64,000 bases of DNA from Arachis hypogaea. Its lineage: Eukaryota > Streptophyta > Magnoliopsida > Fabales > Fabaceae. The notes beneath the pieces are model-generated. The model ran no database searches. It worked only from the letters and a program-made list of their open reading frames with translations, and was not told the origin of the DNA. Position numbers and translations under genes: made by a program. Shown piece by piece: positions 22,441 to 32,466 of the stretch. Numbering within the stretch: position 1 is the first letter of the stretch; each line of letters starts with the position of its first letter. The stretch lies in NCBI RefSeq assembly GCF_003086295.3, contig NC_092050.1:148806699-148870698 (forward strand), in the 5' to 3' direction.

Positions 22441-23757
22441 ATTCAAAAATATAGTCTAAGTTATCATCAGATTCTTCTAAAGGTTCCATGAAACAAGACT
22501 TAGCAATTTCTATTTGTTTAGTAAGATCTTTTTTATCCTTCTTTTTCGGACATTCATTTGCATAGTGTCCTTCTTCTTGGCAATACCAACACTTACAATT
22601 TTCTTTTTATTTGGGCAATAATCACTTTTTTGTCTCTTATTTTTATTGTTATTTCTTTTTCTAAAATACCTCTTTTTTCTCCAGTTTGGATAGTATTTTC
22701 TTTTTCTAAATTGATATTTTCTTTTTCTTTGAAAATTTTTATTAAGACCATATTTTTTAGGTATCTCTTCATTATCCTGACAGCAAATTCTAATTATATT
22801 TGCAAATCTTTTTTGAGTTGCTTCTTGCATACAACGTTCTTTTATTTCCTCTCTTATTGCAGAGGTTGCTCCACCAAAATTATTTTCAATTGTTCCTCTA
22901 TTTATTTCTCTTATAAATCTTCCCATAATAAATTCGTTAGCAGGATATGGAAGTTTTGTTATATACATACTAAGATAATGATTTTTATCTTCTTCTTTTA
23001 ATTTGTAATAATGTATTCTATATTCACATATATAAGACTCCACATTACATAGATCATATATGTGAATGTTAGCTAAATGGTTTTTTGCTTCTTGATATTC
23101 TTTATTATAGACTTCTTGTTTATGATCTATAATATTTTTTCCAAAAAATTCTTTATATAGAATCATCATTATATATAATATCTTATCATAAGCTGTTGTT
23201 TTTGTTGCTAATTCTTCTATTATTTGGTTTTCTATTGATGTCATATAATCTCTTATAGCTCCTTTAGTATGAAACCCTATGTAATTCCAAATGTCTCTTC
23301 CAAATAATTTATTAAGTTTTGGATTAGTAAAGGCTTCTAATAAGAAGGAATTCAACCAGTTTTCGAAAATTTCTTTTTCATTCGTTTTACAGTCTAAATC
23401 GAGCATTCTTTCTCCTTCCATTTCTTGGATTTTAGGAACGTATTTTGATGGTATTTTTGTATATTTTGAATCTTTATTTATAAACCCTTTTTTAAAAGCA
23501 TAATTATCAAAACCTGTTTCCCATTTAAATTGAGATTGATTATCCCTAGATGTTCCAGCTTCATTTTTTACTTGTATTGAAATTGCTGGTTCTTCGTCAC
23601 TTGAATAATCTAGGATGTGTTCTTCATTTTCTATATTTTCAGAATTTACTAATTCTTCTTCTATCTGAAAACCCTGTTCCATAATATTATTTTCTTGAGC
23701 CATTTTTAATTGTTTAAAAAGCATTGTAACTTCTTCTAATTTTTCTTCAATATTCAT
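22409..23757 (-). pseudogene. Endogenous caulimovirid coat protein (frameshifted)
   Basis: The first frame runs from ATG 23757 for 415 codons to 22510. It has an acidic N-terminus with a SSDEE stretch, a central capsid region, and a very basic Arg/Lys/Tyr-rich tail, the usual pararetroviral coat layout. The CCHC zinc knuckle (CWYCQEEGHYANEC, about 22549-22591) lies in another frame, which stays open to a stop at 22409. A one-base frame change in an A-rich run just before the knuckle therefore separates it from the body. The second frame overlaps the polymerase start by about 30 nt. The protein would package viral DNA and RNA; this copy would lack its knuckle. Confidence 0.82.
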
Positions 23758-24173
23758 AATTTTAGTGGTGGTTTTACTTTTAAATCTGTTATGTTGATTA
23801 TATTTTGAAATTTTTCTTCTTTTGGATTTTCTTTTTCCTTATTTCTTTGAATTTTTATGGATACTAGTATTTCTTCAAGCATATCTACTATAGAATTTAA
23901 TTGTGGGTTAAAAGTATGATAAAGATGTGGGGAATAATTTCCATGATAACATTTCTTAGAAATTCCGTGTGAAAAATAAGTTTTTTCAGGTTTTTGAAGT
24001 CCTTCAATAAAGCTTATAGTAAAATAAAGATTTTGAGAAAAATCATTTTGTATTGATTTTAAGAATTCGGTGTCATTACAGTTAACATTAGTTAAAATCA
24101 TTAATTTTTGATCTATTAATTTTGATAACTTAATTATTTCTTCTCTTAAATCTTCTAATTTACTTTTTTCCAT
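23754..24173 (-). CDS. Small viral frame upstream of coat protein (139 aa)
   Basis: An ATG-initiated frame of 139 codons ends in TGA that overlaps the coat-protein ATG as ATGA (23754-23757). The N-terminal 30 residues are charged with heptad-like Leu/Ile spacing (possible coiled coil), and the C-terminal third is Lys/Glu-rich and polar. Its position directly before the coat gene equals that of the virion-associated protein gene in caulimoviruses, but I see no decisive motif, so function is not assigned. The overlap suggests translation by reinitiation on a polycistronic RNA. It lies near the integration edge yet begins with its own ATG, so it may be complete. Confidence 0.6.
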   Translation of the reverse strand: MEKSKLEDLREEIIKLSKLIDQKLMILTNVNCNDTEFLKSIQNDFSQNLYFTISFIEGLQKPEKTYFSHGISKKCYHGNYSPHLYHTFNPQLNSIVDMLEEILVSIKIQRNKEKENPKEEKFQNIINITDLKVKPPLKL

Positions 24174-24290
24174 TAGGTGACGCTTTTCTTTGTGAAGAGC
24201 TACGGTTTTAAGTGAAAAGTGTGACTTTAGAAAGTGTGATTTAAGTAAGTAAATCTTTAAATCTGTACAGATTTAGATCTGTACCATATA

Positions 24291-26114
24291 ATTTTCTTTC
24301 ATGTAAACGCTGATAATAATATTGTATTCGCACAATATTCTAGAATATCCGATCCATTAAAAAAAAATAACAAATAAAAATCAATCATGTGTATGGAACC
24401 GCATCAATTCATAATGCTAACAATCACAAGCTATATAATATTTTATTATTTATCTATATTGACGATAAATTTTTGCAGGAACATAGAAAATATATATTTT
24501 TTATTAATAAAGAAAGTGAACATAGAAAAAACCTTTGGCACCACAAAATACGTAAAAGGCTTCTATATATAGAATCAAGTTGGTCCATGAAATAATCGAC
24601 TTTGCTGATAGTCCCTATCAATAATCATCATGAGTAAAAAATATTATAATTCTCGTAAGTGGGAGATTTAAAAGTTGAGACTTATCTTATACGAGGAGGT
24701 TCAAATATATTGGAACACTGATATTTTAATTGTTTTAATTGTTAATCTGAATTATAAAAAATATATATAATATATATTAATTGAAATTAATGGTTAAAAC
24801 AACTGAAATACTGATATTCTTCGATACACTTAAAATTTTTTCTATTTGATATTCTTATTATCCAGCACATTAAACCCACGAATGGCCACGCAACACATAA
24901 ATATATACAAGATAATATTTTTGAATTAAATTATAGTTAAGTGTGGCCTTAATAAAATAATATATATTCTAAATTAATTTTTAAAAAATTTAGTTAAATA
25001 TTTTAATTCTTAACAAATTTTAATTATAAAATTATTCTCAAATTATATCATATAAAGAAATAGATTTTAAAATTTTAAAATTTTTTAAAAACTGTGAAGT
25101 CTTTATTAAATAACGACCAAAATTAATTTATCTAATTCTTTTATTAAAATTTAACACAAAAATTAATTTGTCTAATAAAATAAAAATTCAAAACTGATTT
25201 AGAATTCAACATTTATAAAAAAAATAAATTATTCAACTAAAATTTCTTTAAAAACCGATTTGGTACTCGGCCATCATAATTTTTCTTTGAAGAGTAGAAT
25301 AAAAATTAGGGATAATTCTTTTTTGGATTATCTTGTTCAGAGTTTTGATGATAATTAATTACAATATTTTATTAAAAAAAATGTATTACTCACTCATTTG
25401 TTCAATAGCTATATTTTTCTTTATCTAATCTAAAATTTTGACTATAAATACAAGTATACAACCAAATAGTTACCTGTTTAGTGTACAATGCAACTTTAGT
25501 TGACTAAACTGTTTCATGTCACCTTCAATAAGGTACACTCAATTTAACTATGTATCTCTCCTAGACTCCTACTTTAATTCTTATGTTTATCATCACGAAA
25601 GTTTTACTAAAGCATTTGTTTGGTGCTATATAGAGAGTTTTTAATTATTGGACAGACTTTAAAAAAAATTACGTAAAAAAATATAAAATAAAAAAATACT
25701 ACATCATATTTAAAATTTTAAGATGCCAAATTAATAAATTTTTTATTTTATAAATTTCAGTTTTTTTTTTATATGAGATTAATTTTATATATTTTTTGCA
25801 CTTACAATATTAATAATATTTGGGTTGTATTTCGGTAAATTACGTTTAGATTCTGGTGGTTTATGTCAGTGAATCCAAGAAATATCTCATATCTGCAACA
25901 ATTTCTTAGTTTTGGTCAAGTTATGCTTTATTTTCTTTATGGTACGTGTGTGATTTTGTGAGCATGAGAATTTGGCTTTTTGAGAGAGTGCTGGTGCTGT
26001 CATTTTCTTCAGCCCTGGTGTATCTTTTGCCCAAACGCTGACTCAGTACGCCTCTGTCGCATCTGCATCTTATATTAATGCATGTAAGGTTGTGAGAACC
26101 GAATCGGTTATTAA
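24291..26114. other. AT-rich intergenic DNA
   Basis: No domain-bearing frame, RNA gene or delimited repeat was found between the virus and the next transposon. Two overlapping plus-strand frames at about 24387-24595 are short and unrecognised. Confidence 0.5.
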
Positions 26115-26853
26115 TTTAAATAAAGGGATAAGTATGATTTTGGTCTTTAATGTAGAGGTAAAAAATTTATTTCGTTTTTGTCATTTTTTTTGTTATAAAA
26201 TAGTCCTCAAAGTTTCAGTTTGTTTTAAAACCGTCTTTCGGACCAAAATGTCCCTATCTCTTTCCTTCTTCTCCAAAATCCCAGAAGCACAAGCAGAAAC
26301 ACCAGAAGCACAAGTAGAAGTACCAGCAGAAACAACAGTTATCAATTAAACAAAGCAACAGCAAGATAACAACAACAACAACAACAATGAAACACCAATA
26401 AAACAACAATGGAATCAAATAGAAACAGAAGAAGTAAGACCAGAAACAGAACAACAATAATAATAATGTAACAATATAATCAATCAAGCAACCAGAAACA
26501 ACAATAATAAAAAATCAACAACATAATTAAAGCAAAAGCAGAATGGAAGAAGAAGCGGCGGACGGGCAGTGGGAGATCAGAGACGGCAGGGCGGCGGTGC
26601 GGTGATGAAGAAGAAGCGGTTGGGCAGTGGCGGGATCACAGATGGCAGGGCGGCAGTAGTGCGGTGGTGCGACGGTAAGAAGAAGAAGAAGAAGCGACGG
26701 GCGGCGGTGCGGCGGTGGGGGCGGCAGTAAGAAGAAGAAGAAGAAGAAGAAGAAGCGGCAGGCGGCGGGAAGAAGAAGAAGAAGAAGCGGCGGGCGGCGA
26801 CGGTGGGGCGGCGGGAAGAAGAAGAAGAAGAAGTGGCGGGCAGCGGACGGCGG

Positions 26854-27207
26854 TGTGGTGGTGCGGCTGAAGGGTATTTACAAATTTGATTAATTAATAT
26901 TATTAATATTATTGATATTATTATTAATATTATTAATATTAATAAACGGTTACTAACCGTTTAGTACCATTTGGTTGAAGGGACACAACCTTTTAAGGAT
27001 TGTGTATGTTCAAAACATTGTATCTATTGGTGTGGTGGTGCGGCTGAAGGGTATTTACAAATTTGATTAATTAATATTATTAATATTATTGATATTATTA
27101 TTAATATTATTAATATTAATAAACGGTTACTAACCGTTTAGTACCATTTGGTTGAAGGGACACAACCTTTTAAGGATTGTGTATGTTCAAAACATTGTAT
27201 CTATTGG
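26854..27207 (+). repeat. Perfect 177 bp tandem duplication across the Copia start
   Basis: Bases 26854-27030 are repeated exactly at 27031-27207. The unit includes 14 bp of host sequence with the GCGGC target duplication plus the first 163 bp of the LTR, so it arose after insertion. Each copy contains the hairpin AAACGGTTACTAACCGTTT. Confidence 0.85.
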
Positions 27208-27505
27208 CAATAGAAAAGACACAACCATTTGTATACGTAACTAATCATAATTGCTACGTACAATACGTATAAATAAGTCATTGTCCACTATTTCAGAAAA
27301 AGAAGTACTAAGTGTACAATTTACTCAACCATTAAGAGATTTTCTTTGTTCAAGAGAGTTGAGAATTTCTTACTATTGCTAATTAAGAAATTCTTAAGTT
27401 TTATTGTATCCTGGAAGAGTATTGTCATCAACCCTATAGCAACTAAGTGTGAGGACAAATATTTCTCTAAAAATGTTGGATATATGGTATGAGAAGATGA
27501 CAAAA
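26868..27505 (+). repeat. Left LTR of the nested Copia (rearranged)
   Basis: It matches the right LTR from TGAAGGG (26868, repeated at 27045) to the ACAAATATTTCTCTAAAAA stretch near 27473, then departs. The last roughly 75 nt of the LTR are missing. In their place 27474-27505 is an inverted copy of the final 32 nt of the right LTR (29692-29723). Confidence 0.72.
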
Positions 27506-27515
27506 TCTTATATAT

Positions 27516-28679
27516 ATGGAGCAACCAAAAAGCTATGTGCTACCCGGAAATGAAAAGAAAGTTTTCAAATTAATTAAGTCTTTGTATGGGTTAAAACAAG
27601 CGCCTAAACAATGGTATGAGAAGTTTGATTCAGTGGTGTTATCAAATGGTTTCTCACATAATAGTCCGGATAAATGTATTTACTCAAAATTTACTAAAGA
27701 TTATGGAGTAATCATTTGCTTATATGTTGATGATATGTTAATCATCGGAACAAATTTAGAAGGAATTCGTATAACAAAGGAGTATCTAACTTCTAAATTC
27801 AAGATGAAAGATTTGAATGAAGTTGATACAATATTAGGCATAAAGGTGCATAAGAATGAAGTTGGCTTTACTTTAAGTCAATCTCATTATATCAAAAAGG
27901 TATTGAAAAAGTTTGATCATCTTACAATTAAAGAATCCAATACGCCGTATGATCCTAATCTTAAATTAGAAGGAAACATGGGAAGACCTATAGCACAATT
28001 AGAATATGCTAGCGCTATAGAAAGTTTAATGTATGCAATGCATTGTACTAGACCTGATATAGCATTTGCTGTGTGCAAATTATCAAGGTTTACAGGAAAG
28101 TCTAGCAATCAACATTGGAAAGCTATAACAAGAGTTCTTGGTTATCTCATGAAAACCATAAACTTGGGATTACATTATAGTGATTATCTCGCAGTTTTAG
28201 AAGGTTATTCCGACACAAGTTGGATTACAAATCTTAGTGACAACAAATCCACTTCAGGATGGATTTTTACCATAGGTGGTGGAGCAATAAGTTGGGCCTT
28301 AAAGAAACAAACATGTATTACACATTCTACTATGGAGGCTGAGTTTGTAGCTTTATCAGCCGCAGGTAAAGAAGCGGAATGGTTAAGAAATCTGTTATAT
28401 GATATAAAGCTATGGCCACAGCAAACGACAGCCATTTCAATCTTCTGTGACAGTGAATCAACCATGTCTCGAGCATATAATAAGGTTTATAATGGAAAGT
28501 CTAGATATATAAGTTTGAGACATGAGTTTGTGAAGCAACTAATAGATGATGGTGTAATTACCATTACTTATGTAAGATCTCAAGGAAATTTAGCAGACCC
28601 TTTAACTAAAGGTTTGTCAAGGGATAAAATCAAAGAAACTACTGCTAAAATGGGATTAAAACCTATTATTGCTAAATGA
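27516..28679 (+). pseudogene. Copia pol C-terminal half: partial RT and RNase H
   Basis: An open 387-codon frame begins inside the reverse transcriptase (LIKSLYGLKQAPKQWYEKF) and carries the catalytic YVDD box (CLYVDDMLIIG). The RNase H segment then shows YSDTSW, THSTMEAEF, FCDSES and YVRSQGNLADPLTKGL. The protease, integrase and the first half of RT are missing, so the frame is a truncated remnant even though it contains no stop. The start ATG at 27516 is fortuitous; it lies just after the LTR junction. It would form the C-terminus of a Gag-Pol polyprotein in an intact element. Confidence 0.85.
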
Positions 28680-29161
28680 TGGGAACCCAACCTTATTCTA
28701 GTAGACCACTAGTTTCAAGGTTTAATGGGTAATAACAAGTTATTTAACAATTGGAGCACTAAGGTATATGATTTAGTGCTATTTACAATAAATTAGGAGG
28801 GTGAGTTTAAACTCTTAATGGAATGATAATATTATCTATCAAAAGATTCCACCTATATGAATATAAGAGTAGTGCCGCTCTAATCGATAATTTTAGAGGT
28901 TTTATTCTCGTAAATATTCATGAAACCAAGATGAGCACAAGGCCATATAAGTGTTTAAAATTGTAAACTCTTAAACTTGGAGGGTATAAGTAATGTGTGT
29001 GATTTTTGGTACTAGCATATGGAGTATAGGTTTAATCGATTAGACACCTATTACTTCGTTAGAACTTTAAAATTTACACTAAAAGAATGTTTAATCTTAG
29101 TGAGACACATTCTTTATGCATATACTTGTATGACATTTAAATTTTGTAAATAGTGGGGGAT
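28680..29161 (+). other. Copia 3' untranslated spacer and polypurine tract
   Basis: Non-coding stretch between the pol stop and the right LTR. It ends in the purine run TAGTGGGGGA directly before the LTR TG, the expected priming site for plus-strand DNA synthesis. Confidence 0.7.
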
Positions 29162-29723
29162 TGAAGGGTATTTACAAATTTGATTAATTAATATTATTAA
29201 TATTATTGATATTATTATTAATATTATTAATATTAATAAACGGTTACTAACCGTTTAGTACCATTTGGTTGAAGGGACACAACATTTTAAGGATTGTGTA
29301 TGTTCAAAACATTGTGTCTATTGGCTAAAGGGACACAACTCTTTAAGACTTGTGTATGTTTAAAACATTATATCTATTGACAATAGAAAAGACACAACCA
29401 TTTGTATACGTAACTAATCATAATTGCTACGTGCAATACGTATAAATAAGTCATTGTCCACTATTTCAGAAAAAGAAGTACTAAGTGTACAATTTACTTA
29501 ACCATTAAGAGATTTTCTTTGATCAAGAGAGTTGAGAATTTCTTACTATTGCTAATTAAGAAATTCTTAGGTTTCATTGTATCTTGGGAGAGTATTGTCA
29601 TCAACCCTATAACAACTAAGTGTGGGGACAAATATCTCTCTAAAAAAAGCGATCTAATCGTGCCATGAAACCACTACACAAATATAATATTTTTTGTCAT
29701 CTTCTCATACCATATATCCAACA
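29162..29723 (+). repeat. Right LTR of the nested Copia (562 bp)
   Basis: Begins TGAAGGG after the polypurine tract and ends CCAACA before GCGGC. It has two tandem versions of a roughly 57 bp GGGACACAAC-to-CTATTG unit (about 29270-29380) where the left LTR has one. TATAAATA-type promoter sequence lies near 29441. Confidence 0.8.
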
Positions 29724-30072
29724 GCGGCAGCATAGCGTCCCCCTTCTCTCCCCCCTCCACCCTCCCCCTCCCTTTCTCGGCCCCCTCCCCCATTTTCTTT
29801 CTTTCTCTCCCCAGTCCCCACCCACCCCGCTTCTTTGATCCCTTTCTTTCTTTCTTTTTTTATTTTATTTTATATTTATTTTATATTTGTTTTATTTTAA
29901 AATTTTTTTAATAAGAAGTAATTTGGTAATAAAAAAATAAAATTGGTAAAAATGACAATTTTAAAACAAACTGAAATCTTGGGGACTATTTTATAGCGAA
30001 AAAAAGCCGAAGACAAAATAAATTTTTGATCTCTACGTTAGGGACCAAAATCACACTTATCCTTTTAAATAA

Positions 30073-30647
30073 ATAATTAGTTTAATAGTTTGACAGTCTA
30101 ATCAAAATCAAATTACAGTTAAATTAATTTAATTAAATATATATTAAAATTATTAAAAATTAAATATATAATTTTAAATACTTAAATTTAATAATTTTTA
30201 ATTAATAAAATATAAAATTTTATAATTTAATATAATAATTTATTTATATTTTAATATTTTATCATTAAAAATTTATAAAATAAAAAATTATTAACTCTAA
30301 AAATAAAATAATCAGCAACATTATCCATAACAAACACTAAAAATAAAAATAGAATAGAGAAATTTTAAAAATATCAAAAACAAAAATTAAATAAAAAAAT
30401 TTAAATTAAACAATTACACATTCACACCATCAATAACTCTAATTTAGAACAAAAAAACAAAAAAAAAAAACAGTAACTCAATAAAAAAAACAACAACTCA
30501 ATAATTAGATTTTAGTAATTCAAAATCAGTAAAATAAATAAAATAAACAAACATAAATTAAAGTAAACATAAATTTTAACAGTGCATAAGCATAATTATA
30601 AACATTATTCGGTTTTAAAGTTATACAAAAACATAAACTCAAAAGCA
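30073..30647. other. AT-rich spacer between two Mutator-like elements
   Basis: Poly-A-rich sequence without coding frames; no feature supported. Confidence 0.5.
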
Positions 30648-30656
30648 TAAAAATTA

Positions 30657-32457
30657 GGATTTTTTACTTAAATAAATTGTATGGGAGTCAAAATTACCTG
30701 ATTCCCCTGAAACAAATTCTGCAATATGAATCCCCTCTTGGTATTATTATATAAATCGTCCTATGCTGCATAGGGTTACATAAAACGTGAATCATCTCAG
30801 CCTAGGACGATTTATGCATGAACATGTTAGGCAAATCAAACGTAAATCGTGGCAGAGTCTCCAAGGTTAGAAGAAGAGCATAAATCGTCCCAGGGTAGTA
30901 GGTTTCACGTGTTAATGGGCTAACTCTCACTGGGCTGCCATGATTTATGCATTATTGGAACCCTATTCAGCCTGGTACGATTTATGTTTGTGTTCGTAAC
31001 ACTAACTGGGCTGGGACGATTTATGCCCAAGTTGTAAGAACCATAGAAGTCAGAACCGAACCGGTGATCGAACCGTTCACATAACCGGATTAATGGTTCA
31101 ACCGGAAAGTAACCAGTTGAACCGATTGACCCGATCCTATGTAATTAAAAAATAAAATATATAAAAAATTTTAAAATTAAAATTTAAAATATATATTTTC
31201 ACTATTAACCCAACTTCAACATTTTTAAAAAAAATTGAAACTCAAGCGGTTCGATCGAACCGGTCTCACCGAGTGATATCGATTTAAACCAATTCACTCA
31301 CCATTTTGACCGGAGAGGAAGTTTGGGGGGAGAAGTGTTTCGGGCGTGGGGACCAGCCCGCGGCGGAGGTGCAACTGCTGGTGGGCAGAGGCGCCTGAGT
31401 GGCGCAGGTGGTGGTGGCAGTGGGCCGCCGGTGACCGGCTGGTGGAGGAAGTAATCTGTCCGGTGGTGATAATGGCCGCGAACCAAGGAGATATGTACCG
31501 CCTGAACGGCATTGCGCATGTTGCCGGATTTATTGATCAAAAGGTATGTTTTTGAATTTTGTAATGTTGTTGAGTCGAGGCCATGAGTATGTTAAGTACA
31601 TTGATATGTTGGATGATATAGTATGTTGGATGATATTGTATAGGGTGAATATGCATCTTAGAATATTTTTTGATTAAGACGTTGCCCGATACCATGTTTA
31701 GTGATTTAGTTAGTTTTTGGTTTAGTATAAGACGTTAGAAATCAGGGTTCTTAGTAGATTATGGAATTCGCTCATGATAGGGGGATGGTTCTGATGGCAG
31801 AATCCCCAAAAATTCGCTGTTGTTACTATTGTTAGCAGGATCAGACCGGACCGGAGTGAATTGGTTTAAATCGATATCACTCGGTGAGACCGGTTCGATC
31901 AAACCGCTTGAGTTTCAATTTTTTTTAAAAATGTTGAAGTTGGGTTAATAGTGAAAATATGTATTTTAAATTTTAATTTTTAAATTTTTTATATATTTTA
32001 TTTTTTAATTACATAGGATTGAGTCAATCGATTCAACTGGTTACCTGCCGGTTGAACTATTAACCCGGTTACGTGAACGGTTCGATCACCGGTTCGGTTT
32101 TGACTTCTATGGTTCTTACAACTTGGGCATAAATCGTCCCAGGCTGAATAGGATCCCAATAATGCATAAATCGTGGCAGCCCAGTGAGAGTTAGCCCATT
32201 AACACGTAAAACCTACCACCCTGGAACGATTTATGCTCTTCTTCTAACCCTGGAGACCCTGTCACGATTTACGTTTGATTTGCCTAACATGTTCATGCAT
32301 AAATCGTCCTAGGTTAAGATGATTCACGTTTTATATAACTCTATGCAGCCTAGGACGATTTATATAATAATACTAAGAGGGGATTCACGTTGCAGAATCC
32401 GTTTCAGGGGAATCAGGTAATTTTGACTCCCATACAATTTATTTAAGTAAAAAACCC
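30657..32457. mobile_element. Mutator-like element, giant inverted repeat with MAIN-like exon
   Basis: The inverted arms are very long, about 650 nt (30657-31310 and about 31835-32457). They start GGATTTTTTACTTAAATAA on the left and, read inverted, GGGTTTTTTACTTAAATAA on the right. TAAAAATTA lies at 30648-30656 and 32458-32466, a perfect 9 bp duplication. Each arm contains about seven copies of a CATAAATCGTCC / ACGATTTATG motif in both orientations and a block of GGTTCGATCGAACCGG-type repeats. The unpaired centre (31310-31830) is GC-rich and carries the first exon of a plant-mobile-domain gene. No transposase is present. Confidence 0.85.
31472..31543 (+). pseudogene. First exon of a plant-mobile-domain (MAIN-like) gene
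   Basis: ATG at 31472 opens 24 codons ending exactly at a consensus splice donor (AAG|GTATGT at 31544). The peptide contains YRLNGIAHVAGFIDQ. I recognise this as the N-terminal signature of the plant mobile domain/MAIN-like family, found both in host genes and in Mutator and gypsy elements. The rest of the domain is absent before the right arm begins, so this is a truncated remnant. The assignment is from family knowledge and unchecked. Confidence 0.55.
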
Positions 32458-32466
32458 TAAAAATTA

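Larger units (their letters stand above)
16930..24290 (-). mobile_element. Endogenous pararetrovirus (Caulimoviridae, soymovirus-like), near-complete unit
   Basis: A compact minus-strand block, reading from 24.2 kb down, gives in order: a 139-codon frame, coat protein, polymerase (protease, reverse transcriptase, RNase H), transactivator/viroplasmin, a promoter-bearing intergenic region, movement protein, three small frames and a tRNA-Met primer-binding site. There are no LTRs and no integrase, and neighbouring frames overlap by ATGA, all typical of plant pararetroviruses. The movement protein lies before the primer-binding site, which is the soymovirus arrangement as I know it. The unit spans about 7.2-7.4 kb, slightly below the roughly 8 kb of known soymoviruses. 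The edges are approximate. The coat and transactivator frames are broken. Confidence 0.85.
26868..29723 (+). mobile_element. Internally deleted Ty1-copia retrotransposon
   Basis: The LTRs begin TGAAGGGTATTTAC, the right one ends in CCAACA, and GCGGC flanks both sides (26863-26867, 29724-29728) as a 5 bp target duplication. The internal region keeps only the end of pol (27516-28679) and a 3' spacer ending in the polypurine tract TAGTGGGGGA at about 29152. Gag, protease, integrase and the first half of RT are absent, as is a normal primer-binding site. The left LTR has a tandem duplication and an abnormal end. Confidence 0.82.
26124..30063. mobile_element. Non-autonomous Mutator-like element carrying a nested Copia
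   Basis: Termini AGGGATAAGTATGATTTTGG (left) and AGGATAAGTGTGATTTTGG (reverse complement of right) match inward for about 105 nt each. TTTAAATAA flanks both ends (26115-26123 and 30064-30072), a perfect 9 bp duplication diagnostic of Mutator-type insertion. Without the Copia (26868-29723 plus duplication) the element is only about 1.1 kb. It consists of CAA/GAAGAAG low-complexity sequence, GCGGCGG-rich blocks on the left and a C/T-rich block on the right. No transposase remains. The terminus resembles that of the element at 39447. Confidence 0.85.

Noticed and set aside
22558..23001. 147-codon plus-strand frame
   Set aside because: It is the antisense shadow of the basic coat-protein tail of the endogenous virus.
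26254..26487. 77-codon minus-strand frame rich in Cys, Phe and Leu resembling a membrane peptide
   Set aside because: It comes from antisense reading of ACAACA/AGAAGC low-complexity repeats in a transposon.
31294..31540. GC-rich minus-strand frames opposite the mobile-domain exon
   Set aside because: They are antisense to the exon, His/Pro-rich and extend into the transposon arm.
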